From Halobellus rarus (GTDB lineage Archaea > Halobacteriota > Halobacteria > Halobacteriales > Haloferacaceae): a DNA stretch of 64,000 nt. The DNA lies in contig NZ_JANHDI010000004.1 in NCBI RefSeq assembly GCF_024494595.1, forward strand, positions 248,001-312,000, given 5' to 3'. Below are positions 24,516-32,744 of the stretch, in pieces. Within the stretch, counting starts at the first letter, position 1, and every line of letters begins with the position of its first letter. The translations under genes and the position numbers were made by a program. The notes under the pieces are model-generated. The model ran no database searches. It was not told where the DNA came from and saw only the letters and a list, made by a program, of their open reading frames with translations.

Positions 24516-24953
24516 TTACTCGCCAGTCATCCGGACGACCATAATCGGCGTGTCGGTGTTTTCGACGACGCGCTCGGTGACGCTGCCGAGATTCGCGAGT
24601 TTGTCGCGGCCGGAACGACCGTGCGTTCCCATCACGATCAGATCCATCCCGCTTTCGTCGGCGTAATCGAGGATGGCCCGATAGGGGATCCCATCGCGAA
24701 CTGTCGTCGTGCACTCGACGCCGGCCTCTGCCGCCGCGTCGGCGACGCGCTCGACCGCCGTCTGCGCGTCCGCCTGCATCGTCTCTTTGAGTTCCTCCTT
24801 CTGGTCCTCGCCCGCGGCCAGGTAGAGTCGCCTGTCGACGACCGAGAGCGCGTGAATCGTCGCGTCCCGCGTCGACGCGATATCGAGGGCGTGTTCGAGC
24901 GCCTGCATCGTGCCGTCGCTGCCGTCGGTGGGAACGAGTACGTGCTCGTACAT
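24516..24953 (-). CDS. Universal stress protein (UspA domain, ATP-binding type)
   Basis: The 145-residue single UspA domain starts MYEHVLVPTDGSDGTMQALEHAL and has a complete nucleotide-binding motif near residue 110: GTHGRSGRDKLANLGSVTERV, followed by the terminal strand TPIMVVRM. That makes it the ATP-binding subtype, unlike the variant protein at 5163-5606. The start at 24953 was chosen for this conserved N-terminus. The upstream element at the TATA distance is weak (TTCAAGAG). Role unknown beyond general stress or regulatory functions of the family. Confidence 0.9.
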   Translation of the reverse strand: MYEHVLVPTDGSDGTMQALEHALDIASTRDATIHALSVVDRRLYLAAGEDQKEELKETMQADAQTAVERVADAAAEAGVECTTTVRDGIPYRAILDYADESGMDLIVMGTHGRSGRDKLANLGSVTERVVENTDTPIMVVRMTGE

Positions 24954-25048
24954 CTCGACTCGCCTTTCGTTCGGCACCCTCTTGAACGGTCCCCCGATTC
25001 CCGCCCGGCGAGTTCTCCCAGCCGCACCCCGCTCGCCGCCAGCCGAGA

Positions 25049-25056
25049 GTATATTT
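25049..25056 (+). promoter_or_regulatory. TATA box of the NRDE protein gene
   Basis: GTATATTT is centred about 27 nt upstream of the GTG at 25080. It decides for the GTG start. Confidence 0.6.
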
Positions 25057-25079
25057 CGCCGCCGGTTCAAGAGAGACCC

Positions 25080-25892
25080 GTGTGCACACTGACACTCGCC
25101 TGGTGCGTGTTCGAGGACGCGCCGGTCGTCGTCGCGGCCAACCGCGACGAACTGCTGGATCGGGAGTCGGAACCGCCCGCAGTCCGAGCGGGCGACCCGT
25201 CGTTCGTCGCGCCGCGCGACGCCGCGGCCGGGGGCACGTGGATCGGCTACAACGAGGCCGGCGTCTTCGCGGGGATCACGAACCGCTGGGTCGACGTCCC
25301 CGACGGCGGCGAGCGCTCACGAGGGCTGTTGGTCCGCGACGCGCTCGGAGCCCAGAGCGCCGACGAAGCACGCGAACTGGTCGAAGACGCCGTCGCCGCG
25401 GACACGTACGACGGATTCAATCTCGTCGTCGCCGAGCGGACGGGCCGCGAGCGGAGGAAGTCGACGTCGTCGCCGGCCTCGGCCGCCGCGTCGGCTCCGA
25501 TCTCGCCGACCGCGTACCTCTTCGAGTGGGACGGCGACCTCCGCGTTCGCGAGCTCGACCCGGGCGTCCACGTCGTCGTCAACGTCGGTCTCGACGGCGA
25601 GTCCCTCGATTCGCCGTATCCCGAGCGGGGGGCTGAACAGGCGCGCGACGCCGAGCGGGTTCGCGAGGCGCTGTCGCCGCGCCCGGACGAATCGGCGTCG
25701 GAGTGGCGCGACCGCGCCGCCGCCGTCCTCGGAGACCACGAGTACGGCGTCTGCGTCCACGAGCCCGACCGGGGGTTCGGCACGCGATCGTCGTCGCTAC
25801 TGACGCTGTTCAGAAGCGGCGACGCCGACTTCCGGTTCGCCGACGGCCCACCGTGTGAGACCGCGTTCCGGCCGGTCGAAGGCCAAATTTAA
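25080..25892 (+). CDS. NRDE family protein (TANGO2-like)
   Basis: The 270-residue protein begins with GTG so that Cys is residue 2 (M-CTLTLAW), as in the NRDE/TANGO2 family, whose N-terminal Cys resembles Ntn-hydrolase nucleophiles. The diagnostic AANRDELLDRESEPP is at residues 17-31, followed by GGTWIGYNEAGVFAGITNRW. It ends with GFGTRSSSLL, another family motif. TANGO2 proteins are linked to heme or lipid handling in eukaryotes; the archaeal role is unknown. The TATA box of the next gene overlaps its stop codon region, so the downstream HTH gene has its own promoter. Confidence 0.88.
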   Translation: MCTLTLAWCVFEDAPVVVAANRDELLDRESEPPAVRAGDPSFVAPRDAAAGGTWIGYNEAGVFAGITNRWVDVPDGGERSRGLLVRDALGAQSADEARELVEDAVAADTYDGFNLVVAERTGRERRKSTSSPASAAASAPISPTAYLFEWDGDLRVRELDPGVHVVVNVGLDGESLDSPYPERGAEQARDAERVREALSPRPDESASEWRDRAAAVLGDHEYGVCVHEPDRGFGTRSSSLLTLFRSGDADFRFADGPPCETAFRPVEGQI

Positions 25893-25917
25893 ACGAGTCG
25901 CGGGCCTCGTGAGGAGT

Positions 25918-26268
25918 ATGAGCGCAGGCGCTGCCGAAGCAGACCTCTCGGGGGACGAACTCGAAGCACTGGAACTCATCCGAGAGACGGGTGGCATCCA
26001 CCAGAGCGACTTCTGGAAGGAACTCGACATCTCCTCGCGAAAGGGGAGTCGAATCGCCGAGAAACTCGCGGACCTCGGCCTCATCGAACGCGAGGAGACG
26101 GTCTACGACGGCCACAACACCTACCACCTCGAACCCGCGCCGCGCGATCTGGACTTCTCGCTTTTGATGGCGGGCGATATGCTGTCGCCGTTCATCGGCG
26201 AGGAGGAGGTCAACCACAACAGCGACGCGTTCTCCCAGTGGCTGATGAACCTCGCATACGAGGAGTAG
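25918..26268 (+). CDS. Winged-helix DNA-binding protein (MarR/TrmB-like HTH)
   Basis: The 116-residue protein consists of a single winged helix: LEALELIRETGGIHQSDFWKELDISSRKGSRIAEKLADLGLIERE spans helices 1-3 and the recognition helix (about residues 16-60), and a beta wing with YDGHNTYHLEP follows. A helical C-terminal tail (FSQWLMNLAYEE) may dimerise. A TATA (AATTTAAA, 25885-25892) precedes the ATG by 29 nt. It is conserved-looking and small, like archaeal HTH regulators; the target is unknown. Confidence 0.82.
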   Translation: MSAGAAEADLSGDELEALELIRETGGIHQSDFWKELDISSRKGSRIAEKLADLGLIEREETVYDGHNTYHLEPAPRDLDFSLLMAGDMLSPFIGEEEVNHNSDAFSQWLMNLAYEE

Positions 26269-26387
26269 TAGACACTCTCGCCTCCGGGGACTGACGCGGC
26301 ATCCGGAACCGGTTCGACGACGGCCTCCGGACGATCGCCTCGGCTTCGAGCGGTTGATCGCGTGGTCGAACACCGAGTCCGACAGCC

Positions 26388-26430
26388 GTAGCCGACGCGA
26401 CGGCTCTACCTTCGTAGCCGACGCGACGGC
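26388..26430. repeat. Pair of exact 17-bp direct repeats between HTH gene and psmA
   Basis: GTAGCCGACGCGACGGC occurs at 26388-26404 and 26414-26430, a 26-bp period. The gap separates two convergent genes, so an operator role is less likely; duplication or a structural element is possible. Confidence 0.6.
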
Positions 26431-26438
26431 CGCGAACG

Positions 26439-26471
26439 GGGCGGTCGACCGCCCTCGAAACAAAAACCGAG
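26439..26471 (-). terminator. Probable terminator of the rnp3-psmA operon
   Basis: Read on the minus strand after the psmA stop, the sequence has a T-rich run GGTTTTTGTTT (about 26458-26468) flanked by CTCG/CGAG arms, then a perfect 16-nt palindrome GGGCGGTCGACCGCCC (26439-26454). Archaeal transcription ends at T-rich tracts, so this is a plausible stop. Confidence 0.4.
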
Positions 26472-26517
26472 AGCCAAACTGTGCCGGAAGCCGAGTTCGG
26501 GACGAAGCCGCCCTGCG

Positions 26518-27294
26518 TTATTCGTCGCCTTCGGGCTCGTCGCCGTCGTCTTCGTCCTCCTCGGACGGTTCGAGGTCGTTGTCGGCGATGTAGGTCGCGA
26601 TCTCGTCGTTCGTGAGTTCGACGAACGCCTCGGATTCGGTGGTGATCGTCGCGACGTCGACGCCGTCGGCGGAGAGTTCGTCGTCGTTCGCCGAGGCGAT
26701 GGCCCGGAGGGCCAGCTCGACGCCCTCGTCGAGCGTCAGATCGTCCTCGTAGTTCTCTTCGAGGTGTTCTTGGAGGTCGCTGCGATCCGCGCCGATCGAG
26801 ACGGCCTTCCACTCGTAGGGCGTCCCCGAGGGGTCGGTCTCGTAGAGGCGCGGTTCGCCGTTCTCGATGCCGCCGATGAGCAGCGCGACGCCGAACGGCC
26901 GCGCGCCGCCGACCTGCGTGTACTGCTGGATGTGGTCGGTGACGTTCTTCGTCAGCGTCTCGATGCCGACCGCCTCGCCGTAGCGGAGCCGGTTGACCTG
27001 CGCCTGCCGCCGCGCGAAGTCGATGAGCTGTCGCGCGTCGGCGACGTGGCCCGCCGAGGCGATACCGGCGTGGTCGTCTGCCTTGTGGATCTTCTCGACG
27101 CTCGTCGGCTCCATAAGCGGGGAGCGCGAACGCTTGTCGGCCGCGAGGACGACTCCCTCGGCTGTTCGGACCCCGACGCTCGCGGTCCCTCGCTTGACGG
27201 CCTCCCGGGCGTACTCCACCTGGTAGAGGCGACCGTCCGGCGAGAAGATCGTGATTCCACGGTCGTATGCCTGCTGTTGGGCTTGTCCCTGCAT
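26518..27294 (-). CDS. psmA: 20S proteasome alpha subunit
   Basis: The 258-residue protein is the outer-ring alpha subunit of the archaeal proteasome. It has the alpha-type N-terminus AYDRGITIFSPDGRLYQVEYAREAV, which gates the entry pore, then GVVLAADKRS, the conserved SAGHVADARQLIDFAR helix region, and GVALLIGG. The C-terminus ends in an acidic tail (EEDEDDGDEPEGDE) common in haloarchaea. It is the last gene of the rnp3-methyltransferase-rnp2-psmA operon and starts 4 nt after the rnp2 stop, an arrangement kept in many archaea. Confidence 0.96.
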   Translation of the reverse strand: MQGQAQQQAYDRGITIFSPDGRLYQVEYAREAVKRGTASVGVRTAEGVVLAADKRSRSPLMEPTSVEKIHKADDHAGIASAGHVADARQLIDFARRQAQVNRLRYGEAVGIETLTKNVTDHIQQYTQVGGARPFGVALLIGGIENGEPRLYETDPSGTPYEWKAVSIGADRSDLQEHLEENYEDDLTLDEGVELALRAIASANDDELSADGVDVATITTESEAFVELTNDEIATYIADNDLEPSEEDEDDGDEPEGDE

Positions 27295-27298
27295 AGTA

Positions 27299-27778
27299 TC
27301 ACTCGAAATCGAGCCGCGTCGCGCCCGCGAACCCGTCTGCCCCCTCGACGTCGACCCGCGCGTCGCGGACGACGGCGGGACGGGATTCGTTCTCGAACAC
27401 GACGTCTCTCTGTTCTCCACGTCCGGTCCGACCGTTCAAATACCTTTCCTCACAGGCGCGAACGGTGCCCGAAATCCCGCGGATCCGGAGGCCGACCGGA
27501 TCGCCGTCGACCCGGTCGAGAGCGGCGACGGCGGCCCGCGCCCGATCCTCCGTACCGCGGTGCGCACGAACGATCGTCTCGCCGTCGCCGTCGGCGAAGT
27601 GAAACGCCAGCACCGTCAGATCGGCCTCGGCGCTCCCGGTGTCGCCGTAGAGGTTCTGCGCCGCGTACCACAGGTCGCGCTGGAACGCGCCGCGGTCGAA
27701 GTCGGCGTCGGGCCAGGCCTCGATCCCGACTGCCAGATACCGCCACCGTGGCTGGAGGTGTTTGGGGAGGTGCTTCAC
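27299..27778 (-). CDS. rnp2: RNase P protein component 2 (Pop5 homologue)
   Basis: The 159-residue protein resembles archaeal Pop5: MKHLPKHLQPRWRYLAVGIE at the N-terminus, FQRDLWYAAQNLYGDTGSAEADL in the middle, and IRGISGTVRACEERYL near the C-terminus, followed by a longer acidic tail. It pairs with Rpp30 to activate the catalytic domain of RNase P RNA in tRNA 5' maturation. The start is a GTG at 27778. It lies 6 nt after the methyltransferase gene and 4 nt before psmA. The Rpp30 partner is two genes upstream in the same operon. Confidence 0.92.
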   Translation of the reverse strand: MKHLPKHLQPRWRYLAVGIEAWPDADFDRGAFQRDLWYAAQNLYGDTGSAEADLTVLAFHFADGDGETIVRAHRGTEDRARAAVAALDRVDGDPVGLRIRGISGTVRACEERYLNGRTGRGEQRDVVFENESRPAVVRDARVDVEGADGFAGATRLDFE

Positions 27779-27784
27779 GTGCGC

Positions 27785-28462
27785 TCACTCCTCGCGGGTC
27801 GCGTTCGACTGCTCTCCCCTCCGTTTCGGCGTGACGCCCACCCGCTCGCTCGACGCCCCGAAGCGCTCGGCGACGAGGACGCCCACCTGATCGTGGACGC
27901 GCTCGACGGCGGTGAGCACGAACCCCTCGTCCGTCAGCGCGTCGACGAGCGTGCCGACCGTCGCCGGATCGTCCACCTCCGGACTGTAGAACGGCTCCTC
28001 GGCGTCGGGCGTCCCGAAGAACATCACGTCGCCGAGGACGAACCGCCGCGGGTTCAGGTCGGCGACGACGCGGATCGCTTCGCGCTTCTCCGTATCCGAG
28101 AGGTGATGCATCGCGAAGTTGGAAGTGACAATATCGACGGGTCCGTCGAAGTCGGGCTCGCGGAACCGTCCCACCCCGAACTCGACGTTCTCGATTCCCG
28201 CCTCCTCGGCCTTCGTCCGGGCCTCCTCGAGCATCCCCTCGCTGATGTCCCGCCCGATCACGCGCTCGGCGTGCGGAGCGAGCGCGAGGGCGATCACACC
28301 GGTTCCGGTTCCGAGGTCGAGAACGACGTCGTCGGGTCCGGGGGCGGCGTGCTCGACGACCAGATCCGCACACGCGAGGTACTCCGTCGAATCCTGCTCG
28401 TCGTCGTAGGAGGACGCCACCGCGGAGAACCGCTCGGCGTGTTCGTCAATCGTCTTCTTCAT
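27785..28462 (-). CDS. Class I SAM-dependent methyltransferase in the RNase P operon
   Basis: The 225-residue protein has motif I VVLDLGTGTGVIALALA near residues 50-66, an acidic residue ending strand 2 (VIGRDIS), and motif IV-like FDGPVDIVTSNFAMHHL. It overlaps the end of rnp3 by 17 nt, starting at the ATG at 28462. Its conserved position among RNase P and proteasome genes suggests an RNA- or protein-modifying role, but the substrate is unknown; motif IV (SNFAMHH) resembles small-molecule and quinone methyltransferases more than tRNA enzymes. Confidence 0.88.
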   Translation of the reverse strand: MKKTIDEHAERFSAVASSYDDEQDSTEYLACADLVVEHAAPGPDDVVLDLGTGTGVIALALAPHAERVIGRDISEGMLEEARTKAEEAGIENVEFGVGRFREPDFDGPVDIVTSNFAMHHLSDTEKREAIRVVADLNPRRFVLGDVMFFGTPDAEEPFYSPEVDDPATVGTLVDALTDEGFVLTAVERVHDQVGVLVAERFGASSERVGVTPKRRGEQSNATREE

Positions 28463-29183
28463 ACCGACCGCGTTCGACGCCCGGGGCAATGAACGACTCG
28501 GAGCGCCGCTCGCGGTTTTGGGCGACGAGCCGGCCCCACTCGTCGAGCCCCTCTCGAATCCACTCGTCGCCGAGGCCGATCTCGTCGCCGACAGCGGCCA
28601 GTTCCCTGGGCGCTCGAAGTTGGAGGTGTGAGGTGGGGTTCACGGACACGACGTACGGCGCGTCGTAGTGGTCGAGGAGTCGCTTGAGCTGCCGGAGTTT
28701 CGAGAGGTGACGGACCCGGTGTCCCCCGCGCGTTCGGAGCGCGGGGCCGAGGTTCACCTCGATTCGGACGTCGTTCTCGCTGGCGGCCTTCGCGAGCACG
28801 TGGTTGACCTCGCCGTCGCCGCGGTTGTCGTTCTCGTCGGCGCTCGTCGCGGCGACCGCACCCTCGAACGGCCGCGCGAGGACGTCGACGCGCGCCTGCT
28901 CCACGGCGAAGCGGTTCAGCGCGTTCGTCCCACCGCTGACGATCACGACGGTGTGTTTCGTCCGCGCGTTGCCGACCGCGCCGCTGGCGCGCTGCGGATC
29001 CGGCGCGACGATCTCGGCCGCGTCGACGACGTCGACCGCACAGGCCTCGCGGAGACGGTCGTAGTGGGGGTCGGCGTCGTCCGCTCGGACGACCACACCG
29101 TCGTAGCCGTACCGCTCGGCGGTCCTCGCGAATCGCGAGGCCGTGCTCCGTCCGTCGGGGTGAGCGTGGACCGCCTCGTACAT
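28446..29183 (-). CDS. rnp3: RNase P protein component 3 (Rpp30 homologue)
   Basis: The 245-residue protein has the TIM-barrel-like Rpp30 pattern: an N-terminal AVHAHPDG, YDGVVVRADD, HTVVIVSGGTNALNRFAVEQARVDVLARP, then KAASENDVRIEVNLGPAL and YDAPYVVSVNPTSHLQLRAPREL. It pairs with Pop5 in archaeal RNase P. It heads the operon with the methyltransferase, rnp2 and psmA. A TATA-like CATACG lies near 29206-29212, 26 nt from the ATG, beside an imperfect 23-nt direct repeat (29216-29274). Confidence 0.92.
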   Translation of the reverse strand: MYEAVHAHPDGRSTASRFARTAERYGYDGVVVRADDADPHYDRLREACAVDVVDAAEIVAPDPQRASGAVGNARTKHTVVIVSGGTNALNRFAVEQARVDVLARPFEGAVAATSADENDNRGDGEVNHVLAKAASENDVRIEVNLGPALRTRGGHRVRHLSKLRQLKRLLDHYDAPYVVSVNPTSHLQLRAPRELAAVGDEIGLGDEWIREGLDEWGRLVAQNRERRSESFIAPGVERGRYEEDD

Positions 29184-29215
29184 AGCCGAGAGGACAGCGC
29201 GGGTGCGTATGGCAG

Positions 29216-29274
29216 TTACGGTCGGGCGGCGGTTCCGGCGGTTCCGGGTTCTTACGGTCGGGCGACAGTCCCGG
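29216..29274. repeat. Imperfect 23-nt direct repeat upstream of rnp3
   Basis: A block beginning TTACGGTCGGGCGGCGG at 29216-29238 recurs as TTACGGTCGGGCGACAG at 29252-29274 (period 36 nt, about three mismatches). It lies just upstream of the rnp3 TATA on the minus strand and ends 10 nt before the dapE stop. Confidence 0.55.
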
Positions 29275-29283
29275 TGATTGGGT

Positions 29284-30540
29284 TCAGTCGTCGACCCCGA
29301 CGAGACGCCGCGTCGCGTCCGTCAGTGCCGCCGCCGCGCGGCGCACGTCCGCGACGTCGACGTACTCGCGCTCGGCGTGGGCGACGGCCCCCTCGTCGTC
29401 GGCGAGGACGCCCGGCCCGAAGACGACGACCGGCGCGGGCGCGAAGTACGACGCCTCCGTCGCGGCGGTGAACGGGCGGACGGTTCCGGACCCGCCGGCC
29501 CGCTCGGACGCGGCCGCGAGCGTCCGCACGAGCTCGTGGGACTCGTCGGTCGCGAAGGCCTCCAGAAACGGCGTCGGCCGGTCGGTGAGTTCGAACGCGA
29601 CGCCGACGTCGTCGGGGACGGCCTCCCTGATCGCCGTCTCCAGTTCCGATCGGAACCCCGCCGCCGTCTCCGGGGGGACGCTCCGTCGGTCGAGTACGAG
29701 TTCGCAGCGCGCGGGTACCTGGTTGGTCGAGTCGCCGCCGGAGACGACCGTCGGCGTCAGCGTCGCTCGGCCGAGTTGGGGGTGCGGCTCGCGCTCGGCG
29801 TCGAACGTCCGGACCGCCGCGAGCGCGTCTTCGAGGCCCGCGATGGCGTTGATCCCGGAGTCCGGTTCGGCGGCGTGTGCGGCCGATCCTGCGAGCGTCA
29901 GCGTCCCCTGGAACCGACCCTTCGCGGCGGTGCAGACGTCTAATCCGGTCGGCTCGCCCACGACGTAGCAGTCCGCGTCGAGATCGAGGGCGGCCGCACC
30001 GGTCGAGAGGACCTCCTCGTCGGGCGTCACCGCGAGCGTCACGCGGGTGTCCTCGCGGGGCTCGACCGCGAAGAACGCCGCGAGGATCGCCGCCAGCGGT
30101 CCCTTCGCGTCGCAGGAGCCGCGGCCGTGGATCCGAACGAGCCGGCCGTCGACCCGCTCGCGCTCGAACGGCACGTGCGGCGAGACCGTGTCGATGTGGG
30201 TGTTGAAGACGAGGTGCGTCCCGGTGTCACCGGCCGCGTCGGAGTCGGCGGCGTCCCCCGGACGGCCTCCAGCCCCCCTCGACGCGATGGTGTTGCCCGC
30301 GTCGTCGACGCGGGCGTCGATCCCCTGCGATTCGATCGTCTTCACCAATAGCTCGCGCATCTCCGCGACATCCTCGGCCGAGTCGATCGGAACCGCGGAT
30401 TCGAGGAACGCGACCGGGTCGAACGCCGTGGATTCGGCGGCGGCGTTCGAGACGGAGCCGTCGGCAGTGGTCGGGGCCGAGCCGTCGATATTCGAGACCG
30501 GGTCGTCGGCGACTCCGGGGACCGAATCGTCGTCCGCCAT
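29284..30540 (-). CDS. dapE: M20-family amidohydrolase, succinyl-diaminopimelate desuccinylase
   Basis: The 418-residue metalloenzyme removes succinate from N-succinyl-LL-diaminopimelate. M20 motifs are present: NTHIDTVSPH (His-x-Asp), HGRGSCDAKGPLAA (metal Asp), TPDEEVLSTG (catalytic Glu and ligand Glu), VGEPTGLDV, and a C-terminal HAEREYV (ligand His). A Ser/Ala/Asp-rich N-terminal extension of about 40 residues, and an insert AGDTG near residue 108, look like haloarchaeal linkers. The gene abuts dapF directly (start at 30540, dapF stop codon 30541-30543) and ends the dap operon, which supports this function over other M20 activities. Confidence 0.9.
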   Translation of the reverse strand: MADDDSVPGVADDPVSNIDGSAPTTADGSVSNAAAESTAFDPVAFLESAVPIDSAEDVAEMRELLVKTIESQGIDARVDDAGNTIASRGAGGRPGDAADSDAAGDTGTHLVFNTHIDTVSPHVPFERERVDGRLVRIHGRGSCDAKGPLAAILAAFFAVEPREDTRVTLAVTPDEEVLSTGAAALDLDADCYVVGEPTGLDVCTAAKGRFQGTLTLAGSAAHAAEPDSGINAIAGLEDALAAVRTFDAEREPHPQLGRATLTPTVVSGGDSTNQVPARCELVLDRRSVPPETAAGFRSELETAIREAVPDDVGVAFELTDRPTPFLEAFATDESHELVRTLAAASERAGGSGTVRPFTAATEASYFAPAPVVVFGPGVLADDEGAVAHAEREYVDVADVRRAAAALTDATRRLVGVDD

Positions 30541-31455
30541 CTACGTCGATCGGACCACGGTGTCGAGTTCGTCGGAGAACTCCCGCTCCGCGGGCCCCGC
30601 GAGCGTCGCCGAGTCGCCGTCCGGGACGGTGATCCGGAGGTCGCCGCCCGGCGGGCTGACGGTGACGGTCTCGTCGCCGTCGATGAGGCCGAGTCGCTTG
30701 GCGACGGCCGCGACGGCGACCGCGCCGGTGCCGCAGGAGCGCGTCTCCCCCTCGACGCCGCGCTCGTAGGTCCGCTGGCGGAAGTGGGGCCCGGCGTCGG
30801 ATTCGTCGGCCGCCCTGACGTCGGATTCACCATCCGCGTCGACCCGGGAGGCGAGCGTGACGTTCGCGCCCTCGGGGAAGACGTCCGCGTGCCGAACCGC
30901 GGGCGCGACGGATTCGAGATCCACGTCGTCGACGTCGTCGACGACCGCGACGGCGTGCGGAACGCCCGTGTTCACCGCGGTGACGGTGAGCCCCTCGACG
31001 TCCTCCTCGATCAGTTCGGTTTCCCGGGCCAACGGGACGTCCCGCGGCGCGAAGGACGGTATCCCCATCTCGATAGTGACGTCGTCGCCGTCGACGACGG
31101 CTCTTCGCGTGCCCGCGGGCGTGTCGATCATCAGTTCGTCCGCTCCGGTCCGTTCGGCCGCCCACGCGGCGGCGACGCGAGCGCCGTTGCCGCACATCGC
31201 GGCCACGGAGCCGTCCGGCTGGACGAGCGTCATCACGACGCGCGGCGGGGAGTACATCGACTCCAGCGCCAGAAAGAGGACGCCGTCGGCTCCAGTTCGC
31301 GGGGATTCCTCGTGGTCGACGCCGGTCTCGCGGTCGCAGTAGGTCGTCGCGAACGCGGGTCGGTCGGGGATCGATTCGACGGCGTCGACGACGATGAAGT
31401 CGTTGCCGGTGCCGTGGTACTTCTCGACTGTTACTCTGCCGTGCTGTACGCTCAT
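30541..31455 (-). CDS. dapF: Diaminopimelate epimerase
   Basis: The 304-residue PLP-independent racemase converts LL- to meso-diaminopimelate. The N-terminal EKYHGTGNDFIVVDAV motif is at residues 11-26. The two catalytic cysteines lie in MCGNGARVAA (near residue 92) and RSCGTGAVAVAA (near 240). The family length is about 275; an acidic insert (DADGESDVRAADESDAG) before the second cysteine explains the surplus. It overlaps lysA by 4 nt (ATGA), consistent with coupled translation. Confidence 0.95.
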   Translation of the reverse strand: MSVQHGRVTVEKYHGTGNDFIVVDAVESIPDRPAFATTYCDRETGVDHEESPRTGADGVLFLALESMYSPPRVVMTLVQPDGSVAAMCGNGARVAAAWAAERTGADELMIDTPAGTRRAVVDGDDVTIEMGIPSFAPRDVPLARETELIEEDVEGLTVTAVNTGVPHAVAVVDDVDDVDLESVAPAVRHADVFPEGANVTLASRVDADGESDVRAADESDAGPHFRQRTYERGVEGETRSCGTGAVAVAAVAKRLGLIDGDETVTVSPPGGDLRITVPDGDSATLAGPAEREFSDELDTVVRST

Positions 31456-32744
31456 TGTTCCAGGCTGGTCAGGTCTGTCAGGGACTCGCGCCGCCGGGCG
31501 AGCCGAACGGTCGTGCCGGCTAGGGCGACCTCCGCCGGTCGCGGCCGGGAGTTGTAGGTGCTCGACATCTCGTATCCGTACGCGCCCGCGTTCCCGACGG
31601 CGAGGACGTCCCCCCGTTCGGGTCGCGAGAGCGGTCTGTGCTCACACAGTACGTCCGCCGACTCACATATAGGTCCCGCTACGGTCGCGTCGATTTCCTC
31701 GGTGTCCGCAGCGGCTGAGAGGTTCGCGATCGCGTGGTAGGCGTCGTACATCGCCGGCCGGAGTAACGTCGTCATTCCGGCGTCGACGCCGACGACGGTG
31801 GCGTCTCTCGCCTCCTTGACGGTGTTGACGGTAGTCAGAAGGACGCCGGCGTCGGCGACGACGTACCGTCCGGGTTCGATCGCGAGCGTCGCGCCGATGT
31901 CGTCGGACGCGGTCCGACGGTCCGCTGAGCCTCGCTCGTCGACCGCACCGAGCGCCTCGCGGGTCGCTTCAGCGACCGCCTGCAGGTCCAGCGGCGGCTC
32001 GTCCTCGCGGTACGGCACGCCGAAGCCGCCGCCGACGTCGACGAACTCCAGCGGCCCCACCCGGGATTCGATCTCCCGAGTGAGATCGCCCATCCGATTC
32101 ACCAACTCCCGGTGCGCCGAGAGGTCCTCGCCGGAGATGCCGCTGCCGGCGTGGGCGTGGACGCCCACGAGGTCGAACTCGTCAGCCCACCGGGTGGCAA
32201 GATCGGCGACCCGTTCGATCGGGATCCCGAACTTCGCGTTCGCGCCGGTACTGACCTTCTCGTGGTGGCCCGCGCCGACGCCGGGGTTCGCGCGGACGCA
32301 GAGCCGCCCGTCGAAGCCTCGCTCGCGGAGTCTGTCGACCGTGTCTTCCGCGCCGACGGTGACCGTCAGTCCCGGGTGCTCCCGCCAGCGTTCAACCACG
32401 AGGTCCAGGTCGCGGGCGGGCGGGTTCACCGCCGTGTACTGGACTCGATCGCCGGGGAAGCCCACCGCCAGCGCGCGCTCGACCTCGCCCGCCGACGCGC
32501 ACTCGACGCCGAGGCCGGCCTCGCGAACCGTTCGCAACACGTCCCGGCCGGTGTGCGCCTTCGCGGCGTAGCGGACGTCCGCGTCGGGGAACGCCTCTCG
32601 GAGCCGAACGCAGTTCTCCTCGACCCGATCGAGGTCGACGACGTAGAGCGGGGTCTCGTACTCCTCGGCGAGCGCGACGAGGTCCTCCTCGTCCCACTCG
32701 GCGAGTCGGCGGACCGCCGGCCCGCCGTCGCCGACCTCGCTCAT
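31452..32744 (-). CDS. lysA: Diaminopimelate decarboxylase
   Basis: The 430-residue PLP enzyme makes lysine from meso-diaminopimelate, the last step. It has the fold-type III pattern: YETPLYVVDLDRVEENC, RYAAKAHTGRDVLR with the Schiff-base Lys, a Gly-rich FVDVGGGFGVPY, IEPGRYVVADAG and the C-terminal ICESADVLCEHR with the active-site Cys-Glu-Ser. It overlaps dapD and dapF by 4 nt each (ATGA), so it is in the middle of a translationally coupled operon. Confidence 0.96.
   Translation of the reverse strand: MSEVGDGGPAVRRLAEWDEEDLVALAEEYETPLYVVDLDRVEENCVRLREAFPDADVRYAAKAHTGRDVLRTVREAGLGVECASAGEVERALAVGFPGDRVQYTAVNPPARDLDLVVERWREHPGLTVTVGAEDTVDRLRERGFDGRLCVRANPGVGAGHHEKVSTGANAKFGIPIERVADLATRWADEFDLVGVHAHAGSGISGEDLSAHRELVNRMGDLTREIESRVGPLEFVDVGGGFGVPYREDEPPLDLQAVAEATREALGAVDERGSADRRTASDDIGATLAIEPGRYVVADAGVLLTTVNTVKEARDATVVGVDAGMTTLLRPAMYDAYHAIANLSAAADTEEIDATVAGPICESADVLCEHRPLSRPERGDVLAVGNAGAYGYEMSSTYNSRPRPAEVALAGTTVRLARRRESLTDLTSLEQ

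Noticed and set aside
24445-25095. Alternative 216-codon minus-strand frame over the second universal stress protein gene
   Set aside because: The UspA motifs are in the other frame, which ends at 24516; this one is Arg-rich and motif-free.
26388-26430. 17-bp repeat pair as a CRISPR seed
   Set aside because: Only two copies with a 9-bp gap and no Cas genes. It lies between convergent genes and looks like a small duplication.
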